This document shows positions 43,806 to 53,439 of a stretch of DNA of 64,000 nt, piece by piece; position 1 is the stretch's first letter; each line of letters opens with the position of its first letter. The notes under the pieces were generated by a model, which had not been told where the DNA came from, ran no database searches, and worked only from the letters and a program-made list of their open reading frames with translations. This DNA is from Bacillota bacterium. GTDB lineage: Bacteria; Bacillota; Clostridia; Acetivibrionales; DTU013. The position numbers and the translations under genes were made by a program. The stretch covers positions 103,502 through 167,501 of the forward strand of contig JAFABI010000068.1 of the NCBI GenBank assembly GCA_023426125.1, in the 5' to 3' direction.

Positions 43806-46800
43806 ATGAACTGGGGCCAATTGCAAAAGGATATCGATCATTTGTTTGTCAATAAAAAAGCGGACAGGGTATCGGCATTGTTTGAGAATAAAAAATTTTA
43901 TGCCCTGGTTCTGGCTTTCATTTTCATCACCGGCATCCTGGTCAGGGTCTGGAGGTTCGGAGAAATCCCCGCCGGCTTCAACCAGGACGGAGCGATGGGT
44001 GCGGTTGACGCTCTCGCCCTTGCCCATCACGGGACCGACCGCTTCGGCATGTGGCTTCCGGTACATTTTACCGCCTGGGGCTTCGGGCAGATGAGCGTAT
44101 TGCTTTCGTACCTCAGCGTCCCGTTTATCGGAATCTTCGGGCTGAACAGGATTACCGCCCGGATTGCCGTTTTGATCGTAAGCTTGTTGGCCCTCTGGGT
44201 GATTTACCGCTTATCCGTGCTGATTTTCGATAAAAAAACCGCCCTTACCGTATCGGCCTTTTGCGCCGTAAATCCCTGGCAGATCATGCAAAGCCGCTGG
44301 GCGCTGGATTGCAACATGTTTCCTCATTTTTTGCTGTTTTCGGTATACTTCCTGTGCCTCGGCCTGAAGAAGAAAAAGATTTACCTCTATGTGTCCATGG
44401 TTTTCTTCGGCATCACCATGTATTCCTACGGCATCGCCTGGTATTCCGTGCCGCTTCTGCTGCTGGCCGTTTTCGTCTACCTGCTGAAAACAAAAAAGCT
44501 GGCGTTCAGGGATGCTCTTTGGTCTGCGCTTACCTACCTGATTGTGGCCTGGCCCATCTTCGGCGTCATAATCGTAAACCTCTTTAAGCTTCCTACGGTC
44601 GCTGCGCCTTTCTTTACAATTCCGTTTTTCCCCGGTACTACCCGTACCTCCGATTTGCTTTTCTTTTCCGGAAATGTGTTTGGTCAATTAATCAATAACG
44701 TCAAGTCCGTTATTAACGTCGTCGTCCTTCAAAAACCCGATCTGCCCTGGAATACGATACCTCAGTTCGGAATGGTGTATCTTTTCAGCATGCCTTTTGT
44801 TATTCTCGGGCTTATTGCTCTATTGAGCAGGACAAGCCGGAAAAAAGGCAACCGGGCGAAAGCGGAAGTGAGAAAAAGCGGTTCAGCTTTAAAAGCCTCT
44901 TCAAAAGAGGTGCTGAAAGCCTCCCCGCCGGAAAATCCGGACCAGGTCCTCCCGGTCATTATCCTTCTGTGGTTTTTAGCTGCGTTGGTTTCCGGGATCA
45001 TCATAAACAACATCAACGTCAACCGGATCAACATTATCGCTTATCCCCTGATCATCCTGGCTGCTCTCGGTATCCAACTGGTCATACGGAAAACAAAGCT
45101 CTTGAGCGCAGTTATTTTGATTGCTTACCTCATTGCTTTTACAAGCTTTACCGTCAGCTATTTCGGCGAGCACTCGAAACTGCTGGCCAACGCCTTTTAC
45201 GAAGGCTTTGGCGAGGCCCTGGAAAGCGTCCGGGACCTGGATTACGACAGGATCTATGTGACAAACCGGACCCAGTCCGAGGACAGCTGGTGGGTCAGCG
45301 AGCCCCTGACCATGTTTCACCATGACATCGACGCCCTGTATTTTCAGGGAAAAACCCAGGGCTTTTCCAGAAACGGCAAGCCGCTTTTGCCTTACAAGGA
45401 AAGGTACAGGTATGTAAAATTACCCGGGATGAAAATAGATCCCATGGAAAACGCGGTCTATATCATTCATAAAAACGAGAATTCGTTCTTTGACCCGGGA
45501 AGCTTTGCGCTTTATAAATTTGCCGATTATTACGCTGTCATTCCCAATTCGCATTCCGGTCTTGCAACAGGCAGCGACCTGGGAGCAAAGTCGCGCAATA
45601 TCCCAGATAATGAAGTATCTGCCAAAAAGGAGGAGGTGACCATTGCCCGTATGACTGCAGCAAATGCATACAATACCGGAATACTGGTGTTTGTGGGGAT
45701 TTATCTGGGGAGTGCCTTTCTGGCATGGTTCCTGGTGAAAAAGCGGGAAACGCCATTGATCAAAACGCAGGAGAACCTTTACCTGTACCTGCTGCTTTCA
45801 ACGGCCCTGTTCCTGAGGATTCTGTCCGCCCCCGCCATCGAAGGCTGGCCCAATGACATAGCGGCAAACAAATATTGGGCGACCAATGCCGCCAAAAGCC
45901 TGACGAACTTTTACAATTCAGGCTGGTGCGACTATCCCCCGCTTTTTATTTATGTTTTGGCCGTTGTGGGAAAGCTGGCCGGGGTTTTCAAGGATTACTT
46001 CACAGTTTTGATCAAGCTTCCATCCATGGTTGCGGATCTGGTGACCGCCTATTTCATTTATAAGATAGCCAGGAGCAAGTGGAAGCCGTCGTACGCCTTT
46101 CCTTCATGCGGCTTATATGCCTTCCACCCAGCGGTTTTTGTGGATTCCACCATCTGGGGCCAGGTGGATTCCTTCTTTACCATGATCATCGTAGCCGCCT
46201 TGATGTTCCACATGCGGAAAAAGTATGGGCTGTCGGCAGTTTTTTTCGCTGCATCCGTTCTTATGAAGCCCCAGGGAATCTTCTTCCTCCCGATCTTATT
46301 GTTTGAGTTGATCAGGCAAAGGAGCTGGAAGTATTTTGTTACTGTTTTTTCCGCCGGTCTTGCCACCGCGTTGGTTGTTGTATTCCCCTTCGCCTTGAAC
46401 CAGGAGCCTCTCTGGATTTTCAAGCTATATTTGAACACGGCCGGCGAATATCCCGCCATTGCCATGAACACCTTCAACATCTTCGGGCTTGTGGGCGCCA
46501 ACTTCAAGGACGGAGCCACCGTGCCGTTTTTGTTCAGCTATAACACCTGGGGATTGATTTTCAGCGTTTGCGTACTGGTTATTGCCGGTTACTTTTATTT
46601 GAAAAGCAAGCATGAGGCAGCTCCCGTGATCGCGGCAATCCTCCTGAATTCCGGCGCTTTCATCTTTGCGCCCAAGATGCACGAAAGGTACATGTTCCCG
46701 GTGATTGCCCTGCTGCTTATTGCTTATATGTATTTGAAGGACAAAAGGATATTGTTTTTATTCTGCGGCTTTTCCGCGACCATTTTTATGAACATCCATG

Positions 46801-46997
46801 TTCTGTTTTACAGAATGCTTTTGTATGATGTCGTGGGCGCGCATATGGTGGGACCGGAGATTTATCCCGTCGTATTTTTCTTTTCGCTGTTGAATGTGCT
46901 GTTGTTTGGATATTTGATCAAGGCCGCGCATACGTTGTTGCTGGATGGCGGAAGTGGTATCATGAGATCGCCGCGTCGCCAGGCCTCCTCGCGATGA
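43806..46997 (+). CDS. large membrane protein with two GT-C modules
   Basis: 1063 residues. The first half (about 1-470) has about a dozen helices and ArnT/GT39-like first-loop features (RVWRFGEIPAGFNQDGAMG, NPWQIMQSRW). A hydrophilic domain of about 170 residues follows (FGEALESVRDLDYDRIYVTN...). A second GT-C module then starts about residue 640 with EGWPNDIAANKYWATNAA, DYPPLFIYVLAVVGKL, STIWGQVDSFFTMI, LMKPQG and APKMHERYMFPV, like Alg/PMT-related enzymes. Two modules in one chain are unusual. The last 15 codons (SGIMRSPRRQASSR) are encoded by a repeat sequence (GATCGCCGCGTCGCCAGG...CTCGCGATGACA), so the natural C-terminus may have been replaced. It probably transfers two sugars from polyprenyl carriers outside the cell. 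Confidence 0.88.
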   Translation: MNWGQLQKDIDHLFVNKKADRVSALFENKKFYALVLAFIFITGILVRVWRFGEIPAGFNQDGAMGAVDALALAHHGTDRFGMWLPVHFTAWGFGQMSVLLSYLSVPFIGIFGLNRITARIAVLIVSLLALWVIYRLSVLIFDKKTALTVSAFCAVNPWQIMQSRWALDCNMFPHFLLFSVYFLCLGLKKKKIYLYVSMVFFGITMYSYGIAWYSVPLLLLAVFVYLLKTKKLAFRDALWSALTYLIVAWPIFGVIIVNLFKLPTVAAPFFTIPFFPGTTRTSDLLFFSGNVFGQLINNVKSVINVVVLQKPDLPWNTIPQFGMVYLFSMPFVILGLIALLSRTSRKKGNRAKAEVRKSGSALKASSKEVLKASPPENPDQVLPVIILLWFLAALVSGIIINNINVNRINIIAYPLIILAALGIQLVIRKTKLLSAVILIAYLIAFTSFTVSYFGEHSKLLANAFYEGFGEALESVRDLDYDRIYVTNRTQSEDSWWVSEPLTMFHHDIDALYFQGKTQGFSRNGKPLLPYKERYRYVKLPGMKIDPMENAVYIIHKNENSFFDPGSFALYKFADYYAVIPNSHSGLATGSDLGAKSRNIPDNEVSAKKEEVTIARMTAANAYNTGILVFVGIYLGSAFLAWFLVKKRETPLIKTQENLYLYLLLSTALFLRILSAPAIEGWPNDIAANKYWATNAAKSLTNFYNSGWCDYPPLFIYVLAVVGKLAGVFKDYFTVLIKLPSMVADLVTAYFIYKIARSKWKPSYAFPSCGLYAFHPAVFVDSTIWGQVDSFFTMIIVAALMFHMRKKYGLSAVFFAASVLMKPQGIFFLPILLFELIRQRSWKYFVTVFSAGLATALVVVFPFALNQEPLWIFKLYLNTAGEYPAIAMNTFNIFGLVGANFKDGATVPFLFSYNTWGLIFSVCVLVIAGYFYLKSKHEAAPVIAAILLNSGAFIFAPKMHERYMFPVIALLLIAYMYLKDKRILFLFCGFSATIFMNIHVLFYRMLLYDVVGAHMVGPEIYPVVFFFSLLNVLLFGYLIKAAHTLLLDGGSGIMRSPRRQASSR

Positions 46998-47124
46998 CAG
47001 GCAAGATGGATGGGCGGTCATTGCTGCATAAGTGTAAGGGCGGCTATTGCCGTGGGAGTGTAGGGGCGCGCATTGCGCGTCCGCCGGATGATAGAATGCA
47101 GGGGCGGTCACCGACCACCTGCAA
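46960..47124. repeat. repeat cluster after the double GT-C gene
   Basis: Three repeat types stand together: half of the TCATTGCGAG-type element (46962-47000), a palindrome TGTAGGGGCGCGCATTGCGC (47059-47085), and a variant GGGCGGTCACCGACCACC with different arms (47097-47123). The last one ends just before the ribosome site of the PMT gene. Confidence 0.75.
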
Positions 47125-47139
47125 ATTGGGGGGATGATT

Positions 47140-49725
47140 TTGAAAACTGCGATAGCTTTGATGATTACATTTTTGCTGGCTTTTGCCACACCTGCCTGGG
47201 CGGAGGCTGCAAACCTGGCAGCCAACCCGGGGTTTGAGGAATTTGAGGGCAACGACCCGTATTTCTGGACAAGCAGCTCCTGGCAAAATGACGGGGCCTT
47301 TGCTCTGGATACCTCGCAAGCCCACACCGGAAAAGCCAGTGCGCTGATTATCAATGATAAAGCGACGGATGCCCGCTTCAAACAGGAAATCAAGGTGAAA
47401 AGCAATACATACTACAGGCTTTCCTGCTGGATCAAAACCGAGAATGTCGGCAGTGAGGCATTGGGCGCCAATATCTCCATCGACGGACTGCTCGCTGTCA
47501 GCCAGGATGTCAAGGGCACCAGCGGAGATTGGACCTATGTGGAGCTGTACGGCAAATCGGAGAGCGACCAGGAAAGCTTTGTTCTGACCCTGGGGTTGGG
47601 CGGATATTCAAACCTGAATACCGGCAGAGCCTGGTTTGACGATGTTGCCGTCGAAGAGCTGGAAGGCGCGCCGGCAATGGGAAACGTCTTCAACCTGTTC
47701 GCAGAAGAGACAGGCAAAACAGAGTCAGAGACCGGCGGCGCTTCAAATGCTTCCGGCATCAATCCCGCCTTTGTTCTGCTATTGCTTGTTGTTTTGCTGA
47801 TACCCGGGATCATACTTTATTTGAATTATAAAAAGGAACGAGCCGAAATCGGGGGAAAAGCTTCAGCTTCGAAAAGCAAGGGACCTTCGCCGGCATCCGG
47901 CGGGAGGCATTCGTCCTCTGTGCCGAAAGAGCTTCCGGATCCCCAGGCCGTCAAGCTGAAGCCGGACAAACAGGATTTCCTGATCATGGGGGTAATGACG
48001 GCGGCATACCTTTTAATGGCAGTGCTCAACCTTGGCAATCCGACGGCTCCCGAGACCTCCTGGACCCCCGACACGGCAGGCGAAAGCTTTGTTGTAGACC
48101 TGGGAAAGGAAGCAAACCTGTCCAGGATCTACTACTACGGCGGGCTTGGGCATGAAAGGCCCAACGAAGGCAAATACAGGCTCCAGTATGCCGACGCCGC
48201 GGGGCAGTTCCAGCAGCTGGGCACGATTACAAAGAAGGTAGGAGATATTTTTACCTGGAAATTCATCGCCACGCCAAATATCACGACACGATACCTGAAG
48301 GTGGTTGTGGATGCTCCCGGGGGCACGATGAATGAGTTTGCGGTATTCGAGCAGGGGAGCACGACAGCCCTTGGCGGTCTATCCATTATGGAAAACGCCG
48401 CGGCGGATACCGGGAAAGGCATGCCCCGGAATCTCTTTGACGAACCGGAAAAGGCGGATTACAAACACACCTACATGTCGGGAATGATCTTTGACGAAAT
48501 CTATCATGCCCGGACCGCCTTCGAGTTCCTCAACGGCATGGAGCCCTATGAATGGACGCATCCTCCCCTGGGCAAGCTCCTTATTTCCATCGGCATTGCG
48601 GTCTTCGGCATGAATCCCTTCGGCTGGAGGATCGTGGGAACCCTCTTCGGTGTTGCCATGATCCCCATCATGTATCTGTTCGGCCGCAAGCTTTTCGGCA
48701 AAAAATTCTACGCTTTCTGCGCGGCCTTCCTCATGATGTTTGACTTTATGCATTTCGGCCTTACCAGGATCGCAACCATCGATGTTTACGGCACCTTTTT
48801 CATCATTCTCATGTATTATTTCATGTTTGACTATTTTGCAAACAAGTCCTATACGCTGGGCTTTAAACAATCCCTCAGACCTTTGTTCCTCAGCGGACTG
48901 TGTTTCGGCCTGGGCGCGGCTTCCAAATGGATAGGCCTGTACGCAGGCGGCGGCCTCGCTCTCCTGTTTTTCCTGACAAAATACCAGGAATACAAGGATT
49001 ATAAACGCCTTTCAGGTATGAAGGCCAAAGCTCCGGCCTGGGTGAAGGATTTTATACCCTATTATCTCGGCAGGACGATCCTTTTGTGTATTCCGTTCTT
49101 TGTCATTATTCCCGGAATCATCTATGCCCTTTCATACATACCTTTCTTCAACGTGCCCGGCGGCGAGCATGACCTGGGCCTGATCCTGCGGAACCAGTCA
49201 AACATGCTCCGGTACCACAGCAAGGATGTGCTCACTTCCACGCACCCCTTCTCTTCCTTCTGGTGGGAGTGGCCCTTGATGAGAAGGCCGCTGGAAACCT
49301 ACCTGGGAAGCGACCTCCCTTCCGGCATGTCCTCCTCCATGACCATTATCGGAAATCCCGCCATCTGGTGGGTGGGCATTGTTGCCGTTATTGCGGCGGT
49401 AATCCTGGCTGTAAAAAAGCGGGACCGGAAAATGGTAGCGGTCTTTGCGGCGATGGCTTTCCAGTATCTGCCCTGGGTAGGCGTCTCCAGGATCGTATTC
49501 ATCTATCACTTTTTCTCCACCGTCCCTTTTTTGATACTTTCCATCGTCTACGTCATAAAAGCCTTGCTGGAGAAATACCCGGAAATGAAAACGCTGGTGC
49601 ATGCTTATCTGGTGCTGGTTTTTGTGCTCTTTGCCATGTTTTATCCGGTGCTGTCGGGGCTGGAAGTTCCCCGGTGGTATGTAGAGGGGTTCTTGTTATG
49701 GTTTAAGGGAAATTGGGTATTCTAA
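47140..49725 (+). CDS. protein O-mannosyltransferase (PMT) with N-terminal sugar-binding-like domains
   Basis: About 861 residues. A signal peptide (TAIALMITFLLAFATPAWA) leads to a CBM4/9-like beta domain (ANPGFEEFEGNDPYFWTS...YYRLSCWIKTENVG...FDDVAVEEL), a membrane helix (NPAFVLLLLVVLLIPGIIL), a linker, another helix, and a discoidin-like domain (FVVDLGKEANLSRIYYYGG...YRLQYAD...RYLKVVVDAP). The PMT core follows: IFDEIYHARTAFEF, WTHPPLGKLL, RIATIDVYGTFF, and about ten helices. PMTs transfer mannose from polyprenyl-phosphate mannose to Ser/Thr of exported proteins. TTG 47140 is favoured since GGGGGG lies 6 nt before it but directly abuts ATG 47134. The extra domains are unusual and could hold glycan or acceptor. 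Confidence 0.9.
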   Translation: MKTAIALMITFLLAFATPAWAEAANLAANPGFEEFEGNDPYFWTSSSWQNDGAFALDTSQAHTGKASALIINDKATDARFKQEIKVKSNTYYRLSCWIKTENVGSEALGANISIDGLLAVSQDVKGTSGDWTYVELYGKSESDQESFVLTLGLGGYSNLNTGRAWFDDVAVEELEGAPAMGNVFNLFAEETGKTESETGGASNASGINPAFVLLLLVVLLIPGIILYLNYKKERAEIGGKASASKSKGPSPASGGRHSSSVPKELPDPQAVKLKPDKQDFLIMGVMTAAYLLMAVLNLGNPTAPETSWTPDTAGESFVVDLGKEANLSRIYYYGGLGHERPNEGKYRLQYADAAGQFQQLGTITKKVGDIFTWKFIATPNITTRYLKVVVDAPGGTMNEFAVFEQGSTTALGGLSIMENAAADTGKGMPRNLFDEPEKADYKHTYMSGMIFDEIYHARTAFEFLNGMEPYEWTHPPLGKLLISIGIAVFGMNPFGWRIVGTLFGVAMIPIMYLFGRKLFGKKFYAFCAAFLMMFDFMHFGLTRIATIDVYGTFFIILMYYFMFDYFANKSYTLGFKQSLRPLFLSGLCFGLGAASKWIGLYAGGGLALLFFLTKYQEYKDYKRLSGMKAKAPAWVKDFIPYYLGRTILLCIPFFVIIPGIIYALSYIPFFNVPGGEHDLGLILRNQSNMLRYHSKDVLTSTHPFSSFWWEWPLMRRPLETYLGSDLPSGMSSSMTIIGNPAIWWVGIVAVIAAVILAVKKRDRKMVAVFAAMAFQYLPWVGVSRIVFIYHFFSTVPFLILSIVYVIKALLEKYPEMKTLVHAYLVLVFVLFAMFYPVLSGLEVPRWYVEGFLLWFKGNWVF

Positions 49726-49763
49726 TATCCGATTTAATATGATGGATTGAGAGGAGAAAACCA

Positions 49764-50723
49764 ATGAATGAAAAAATACTGTGTTCGGTCGTGGTGCCGG
49801 TATATAATGAGGAACTGGTGATCCAGGAAACCTATCAAAGGCTGAAAACAGTCATGGATGGTCTGAATGAGCCTTATGAGCTTATCTTTGTAAACGACGG
49901 CAGCAGGGATGCCACCGCAAAAATAGCACGGGCCCTTTGTGACACCGACAGGAATGTAAAGTTCATTGATTTCTCCAGGAATTTCGGGCACCAGGTCGCA
50001 ATTACGGCAGGTATGGATTACTCCTCGGGAGAAGCCGTTGTGGTCATCGATGCCGATTTACAGGACCCGCCTGAGATCATTCCCGAGATGATCGAAAAAT
50101 GGCGGGAAGGCTATGAGGTCGTATTCGGCAAGAGGATCAAACGGAAGGGCGAAACCTTTTTTAAAAAGCTGACCGCCAAGATTTTTTACCGTTTCCTGAA
50201 AAGCATGACGGAAGTGGATATCCCGGTTGATACGGGAGATTTCCGGCTTATTGACAGGAAGGTTTGTGAAGCTCTTAAGGCAGTCAATGAAAGAAGCAGG
50301 TATGTTCGAGGGATTATCAGCTGGCTGGGCTTTAAGCATACCGGCGTGGAATTTGTCAGGGAAAAGCGGTTTGCAGGCGAAACGAAGTATCCCTTGAAAA
50401 AAATGCTCAGATTTGCCTTTGACGCCATCGCCTCTTTTTCGTACAAGCCTCTCAAGCTGGCTTCTTATGCGGGTGTGACGGTATCCATCGCCAGCTTTTT
50501 GTATTTGCTTGTGGTCCTTTACCAAAGGCTTTTCACCAATACCACCATTACCGGTTGGGCTTCAACCCTGGCCGTAAGCCTGTTTTTCAACGGTATTATC
50601 CTGATCATCCTCGGTATTGTCGGCGAGTACATCGGAAGGATCTACGACGAGGTTAAAGGCCGGCCGCTTTATATTGTGAGCAATGCAGTGAATTTTGATG
50701 AGGAGAAAAAGTTTGGGAGATAA
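49764..50723 (+). CDS. polyprenyl-phosphate mannosyl/glucosyl transferase (GT2)
   Basis: 319 residues, same design as the protein at 42825: VVVPVYNEELVI, FVNDGSRDATAK, DFSRNFGHQVAITAGMD, IDADLQDPPEII, RYVRGIISWLGF, FAGETKYPLKKM, and two C-terminal helices. It should make the polyprenyl-phosphate sugar consumed by the PMT, whose gene ends 38 bp upstream. AGGAG lies 8 nt before ATG 49764. The two relatives in this group differ enough to suggest different sugars or carriers. Confidence 0.93.
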   Translation: MNEKILCSVVVPVYNEELVIQETYQRLKTVMDGLNEPYELIFVNDGSRDATAKIARALCDTDRNVKFIDFSRNFGHQVAITAGMDYSSGEAVVVIDADLQDPPEIIPEMIEKWREGYEVVFGKRIKRKGETFFKKLTAKIFYRFLKSMTEVDIPVDTGDFRLIDRKVCEALKAVNERSRYVRGIISWLGFKHTGVEFVREKRFAGETKYPLKKMLRFAFDAIASFSYKPLKLASYAGVTVSIASFLYLLVVLYQRLFTNTTITGWASTLAVSLFFNGIILIILGIVGEYIGRIYDEVKGRPLYIVSNAVNFDEEKKFGR

Positions 50724-50780
50724 AGCACATAATACGTGATCGTCTGCAGGAATGACAGAGTGAGTTGTGTGAAAACACAA

Positions 50781-50804
50781 GGACGCGCAATGCGCGCCCC
50801 TACA
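50781..50804. repeat. short palindromic repeat, CGCGC-AAT-GCGCG type
   Basis: GGACGCGCAATGCGCGCCCC with a TACA tail between two converging genes; it may act as a 3' hairpin. Confidence 0.8.
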
Positions 50805-50911
50805 CCTGACATAGTTCTATGATTGATTTCAGCGTTTTCAATAATGCACTTTTTCAGTTCTCTTATGCTTATCCCTGCTTACATCGTAAATTATTGGTAC
50901 GCCGTAAAATT

Positions 50912-51166
50912 TCAATCCTGCAAAATTTCATCCAGCTTTATATATTCTTCTATTCTTTTTACTCTTGTTTGCAGTTTTTCAAAAACAACGTCATACCTTT
51001 TGTGCTGAAAATCCTTTATTGCTTTAATATCCTTTGCCATATTTGTGATCTGCTTTTCCATCCGGGCTTGTCCATTGGCAAGCTTTTTAATTTCTTCAGC
51101 CATTTTCTGGACATTTTCAGTCATCCTTTTATTTTCTTCGAGAATTTGCTTTAAGATTTCTTCCAT
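50912..51166 (-). CDS. short coiled-coil protein
   Basis: 84 residues, entirely charged helix with heptads: MEEILKQILEENKRMTENVQKMAEEIKKLANGQ..., ending in MAKDIKAIKDFQHKRYDVVFEKLQTRVKRIEEYI. Both ends are almost the same as those of the 212-residue neighbour at 51209-51847, but the repeated middle is missing. The pair is a tandem duplication. No enzyme motif is visible. Function unknown, probably oligomeric. Confidence 0.78.
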   Translation of the reverse strand: MEEILKQILEENKRMTENVQKMAEEIKKLANGQARMEKQITNMAKDIKAIKDFQHKRYDVVFEKLQTRVKRIEEYIKLDEILQD

Positions 51167-51208
51167 GATTTCCCTCCCATATTATGACTTAATGCAGACT
51201 GTAAAATT

Positions 51209-51847
51209 TCATCCTATCTTCAAGCATTCTTCCACTCTTTTTACTCTTATTTGCAGTTTTTCAACATCAATGTCCAACCCCTTATGTTGATAATCTTTTA
51301 TTGCTTTGATATCCTTTGCCATATTTACCAGTTGCTTTTCCATTCGGGTTTGCCTATCTGCTAGATTTATGACCTGCGTTTCCGTCCGGGTTTGCCTATC
51401 TGCTAAATTTACCAGCTGCGTTTCCATTCGGGTTTGTCTGTCTGCTAAATTTACCAGCTGCTTTTCCATTCGGGTTTGCCTATCTGCTAAATTTATGACC
51501 TGCTTTTCCATTCTGGTTTGTCTGTCCGTTAAATTTACCAGCTGCGTTTCTATTCGGGTTTGTCTATCTACTAGATTTATGACCTGCGTTTCCGTCCGGG
51601 TTTGCCTATCTGCTAAATTTACCAGCTGTTTTTCCACTCGGGCTTGCCTATCTGCTAAATCTACCAGCTGCTTTTCCACTTCGGTTTGCCTATCTGCTAA
51701 GTTTACCAGCTGCGCTTCCATTCGGGTTTGTCTATCTGCTAATTGTAATTGTCCATCTGCAATTTTTTTTATATCTTCAGACATTTTCTGAACATTGCCA
51801 GTCATTTTTTTATTTTCTTCAAGAATTTGCCTCAGAATTTCTTCCAT
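51209..51847 (-). CDS. coiled-coil protein with ten 14-residue repeats
   Basis: 212 residues. Start (MEEILRQILEENKKMTGNVQKM) and end (MAKDIKAIKDYQHKGLDIDVEKLQIRVKRVEE) match the 84-residue neighbour. Between them stand ten units of the 14-residue consensus LADRQTRMEKQLVN (about 51320-51745 in DNA, 42-bp period). Two heptads per unit make one long continuous coiled coil. The units differ mainly at 'ME(K/T/A)Q' and 'LVN/VIN' positions. Copy number may vary between strains by slippage. No known function. Confidence 0.82.
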   Translation of the reverse strand: MEEILRQILEENKKMTGNVQKMSEDIKKIADGQLQLADRQTRMEAQLVNLADRQTEVEKQLVDLADRQARVEKQLVNLADRQTRTETQVINLVDRQTRIETQLVNLTDRQTRMEKQVINLADRQTRMEKQLVNLADRQTRMETQLVNLADRQTRTETQVINLADRQTRMEKQLVNMAKDIKAIKDYQHKGLDIDVEKLQIRVKRVEECLKIG

Positions 51848-52005
51848 GTCTTTCCTCCTACACTACAACCCACTACCATTTTATTATATCATATTTGAAG
51901 TTGCCGAATCACTATTGCAAAATATTTTTTGGCAATACAGTTTATCGTTTCTCTTCATTGTCTATAACCTGGGCCATTGACTCATCCCCGGCTTGTACAG
52001 CCGTC

Positions 52006-53235
52006 TCACCCTATCACGATGACCGTTTTACTGGCCGGAGACAAATTCCCCGACAGGTCATAGGCCTTTACGCAGATCATATTTATTCCGATGCCTTTGG
52101 GTACTTTCACCGTGCGGCTGGGCCTGCTTGAGGTTTCTATTTCCAGGCCGTTGCAGTAAATCCTGTAGCCCTTTACTTTTACATTGTCGGTGGAAGCAGC
52201 CCATTCCAGGGCAACGCTGGAACCTTTCACGGATTTTATCTTTAATCCGTCGGGCGTGGAAGGCGCTTTTAGATCGGATACCGTAGCCGCTTTCAAAGGC
52301 CTGGACGTAGCAGAGCTGTTGCCGGTACTGTCCAGGGCTTTGATGGTAAACGTATAGCTTTGCCCGGGCGACAGGCCTTTGCAGGTATATTCCGGTTTGC
52401 TAATTTTGCCTTTTTTGACTCCGTCGCAGTAGATCTCATAGGTCTTGACCTTTACATTATCGGTAGACGGAGACCATGCCAGCTTTATTTCGGTTTCGGC
52501 GGACGCTGCGGCTTTCAGTCCTTCCGGCACGGAAGGCGGGCTGGTATCGGGAAGCGTGGAAAAACGGATTTTATTGCTCTGGGCCGAGTAATTTCCTGCA
52601 ATGTCATAGGCTCTAACATAAAAAGTATAGTCGTGTCCGGGCTCAAGCCCTTTACAGGTATAAAATTCTATGGTGTCGGAGCCTTTTTTTGTATCATTGC
52701 AATAGATTTCATACCCCTTGATCCCAATGTTGTCGCTTGATGGCTCCCATTTCAATGCGATACTTGTGTATGTGGCCGACACTGCACATAAACTGCCCGG
52801 AGTAGTCGGCTGCCGGGTGTCCTCCAGCGTTTTGACCCTTACGGAACTGCTGCTCTCCGACAAATTGCCGGCAGCATCATATGCCTTTACAGTAAAAATA
52901 TACTCCTTTCCCGGGATGAGTCCTTTGCTTGTATACTCTGTTTTCGACAAAGAGGTGGTCTTCTTTCCGTCCTTAAATACCTGGTATCCCTTTACCTCCA
53001 CATTATCCCGGGATTTTGCCCAGCTGATGGAAACGGATGTGTGTGTCCTGTTTATAACCGACAGGGCTGTGGGACTTGACGGTGCTTCCGTGTCCGAAAC
53101 CACTGCCGCCGAATAATATGTACCACCGGCAGCCAGGTTTCCTTGAACCGCTGCCGCTGCGGCACTGCACGGATTTGTAAGAAATGAAAGTAAAGTGATA
53201 AAAACAGTCCAGGATCTTATCAATGTTCTGTTCAT
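52006..53235 (-). CDS. secreted protein with four fibronectin type III domains
   Basis: 409 residues. A signal peptide (SWTVFITLLSFLTNPCSAAAA) is followed by four FN3 domains of about 90 residues. Each starts with a DTxxPSxPxxL-like string and carries SISW/LKWE/LAWS/LEWA, DNVxVKGYxIY and YTFTVKAYDAAGN. No catalytic, anchoring or SLH domain is present. FN3 modules of this kind are common spacers or glycan-contacting parts of clostridial secreted enzymes; as a stand-alone protein the role is open. Its Ser/Thr content makes it a possible PMT substrate, which is only an inference. Confidence 0.88.
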   Translation of the reverse strand: MNRTLIRSWTVFITLLSFLTNPCSAAAAAVQGNLAAGGTYYSAAVVSDTEAPSSPTALSVINRTHTSVSISWAKSRDNVEVKGYQVFKDGKKTTSLSKTEYTSKGLIPGKEYIFTVKAYDAAGNLSESSSSVRVKTLEDTRQPTTPGSLCAVSATYTSIALKWEPSSDNIGIKGYEIYCNDTKKGSDTIEFYTCKGLEPGHDYTFYVRAYDIAGNYSAQSNKIRFSTLPDTSPPSVPEGLKAAASAETEIKLAWSPSTDNVKVKTYEIYCDGVKKGKISKPEYTCKGLSPGQSYTFTIKALDSTGNSSATSRPLKAATVSDLKAPSTPDGLKIKSVKGSSVALEWAASTDNVKVKGYRIYCNGLEIETSSRPSRTVKVPKGIGINMICVKAYDLSGNLSPASKTVIVIG

Positions 53236-53439
53236 TTTGTTCCCTCCACAAAATAGATTAAATTCTTAACTTTGTTATATCTTACATTTTATCTATAATA
53301 TAACATATTATTACATTATTTGTCAAGAACATTTGTTTGCTGTTGTCATCAGGTTTATTCCATATAAATTTACAAATCGCCCATGCTCTGGTATGATATA
53401 GTTATCAATTGAGAAAGCTAGGGTTCGGAGGATATATAC

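Noticed and set aside
51300..51760. Regular direct repeats that look like a CRISPR array
   Set aside because: The 42-bp units are contiguous without unique spacers and encode a continuous 14-residue coiled-coil repeat on the minus strand.
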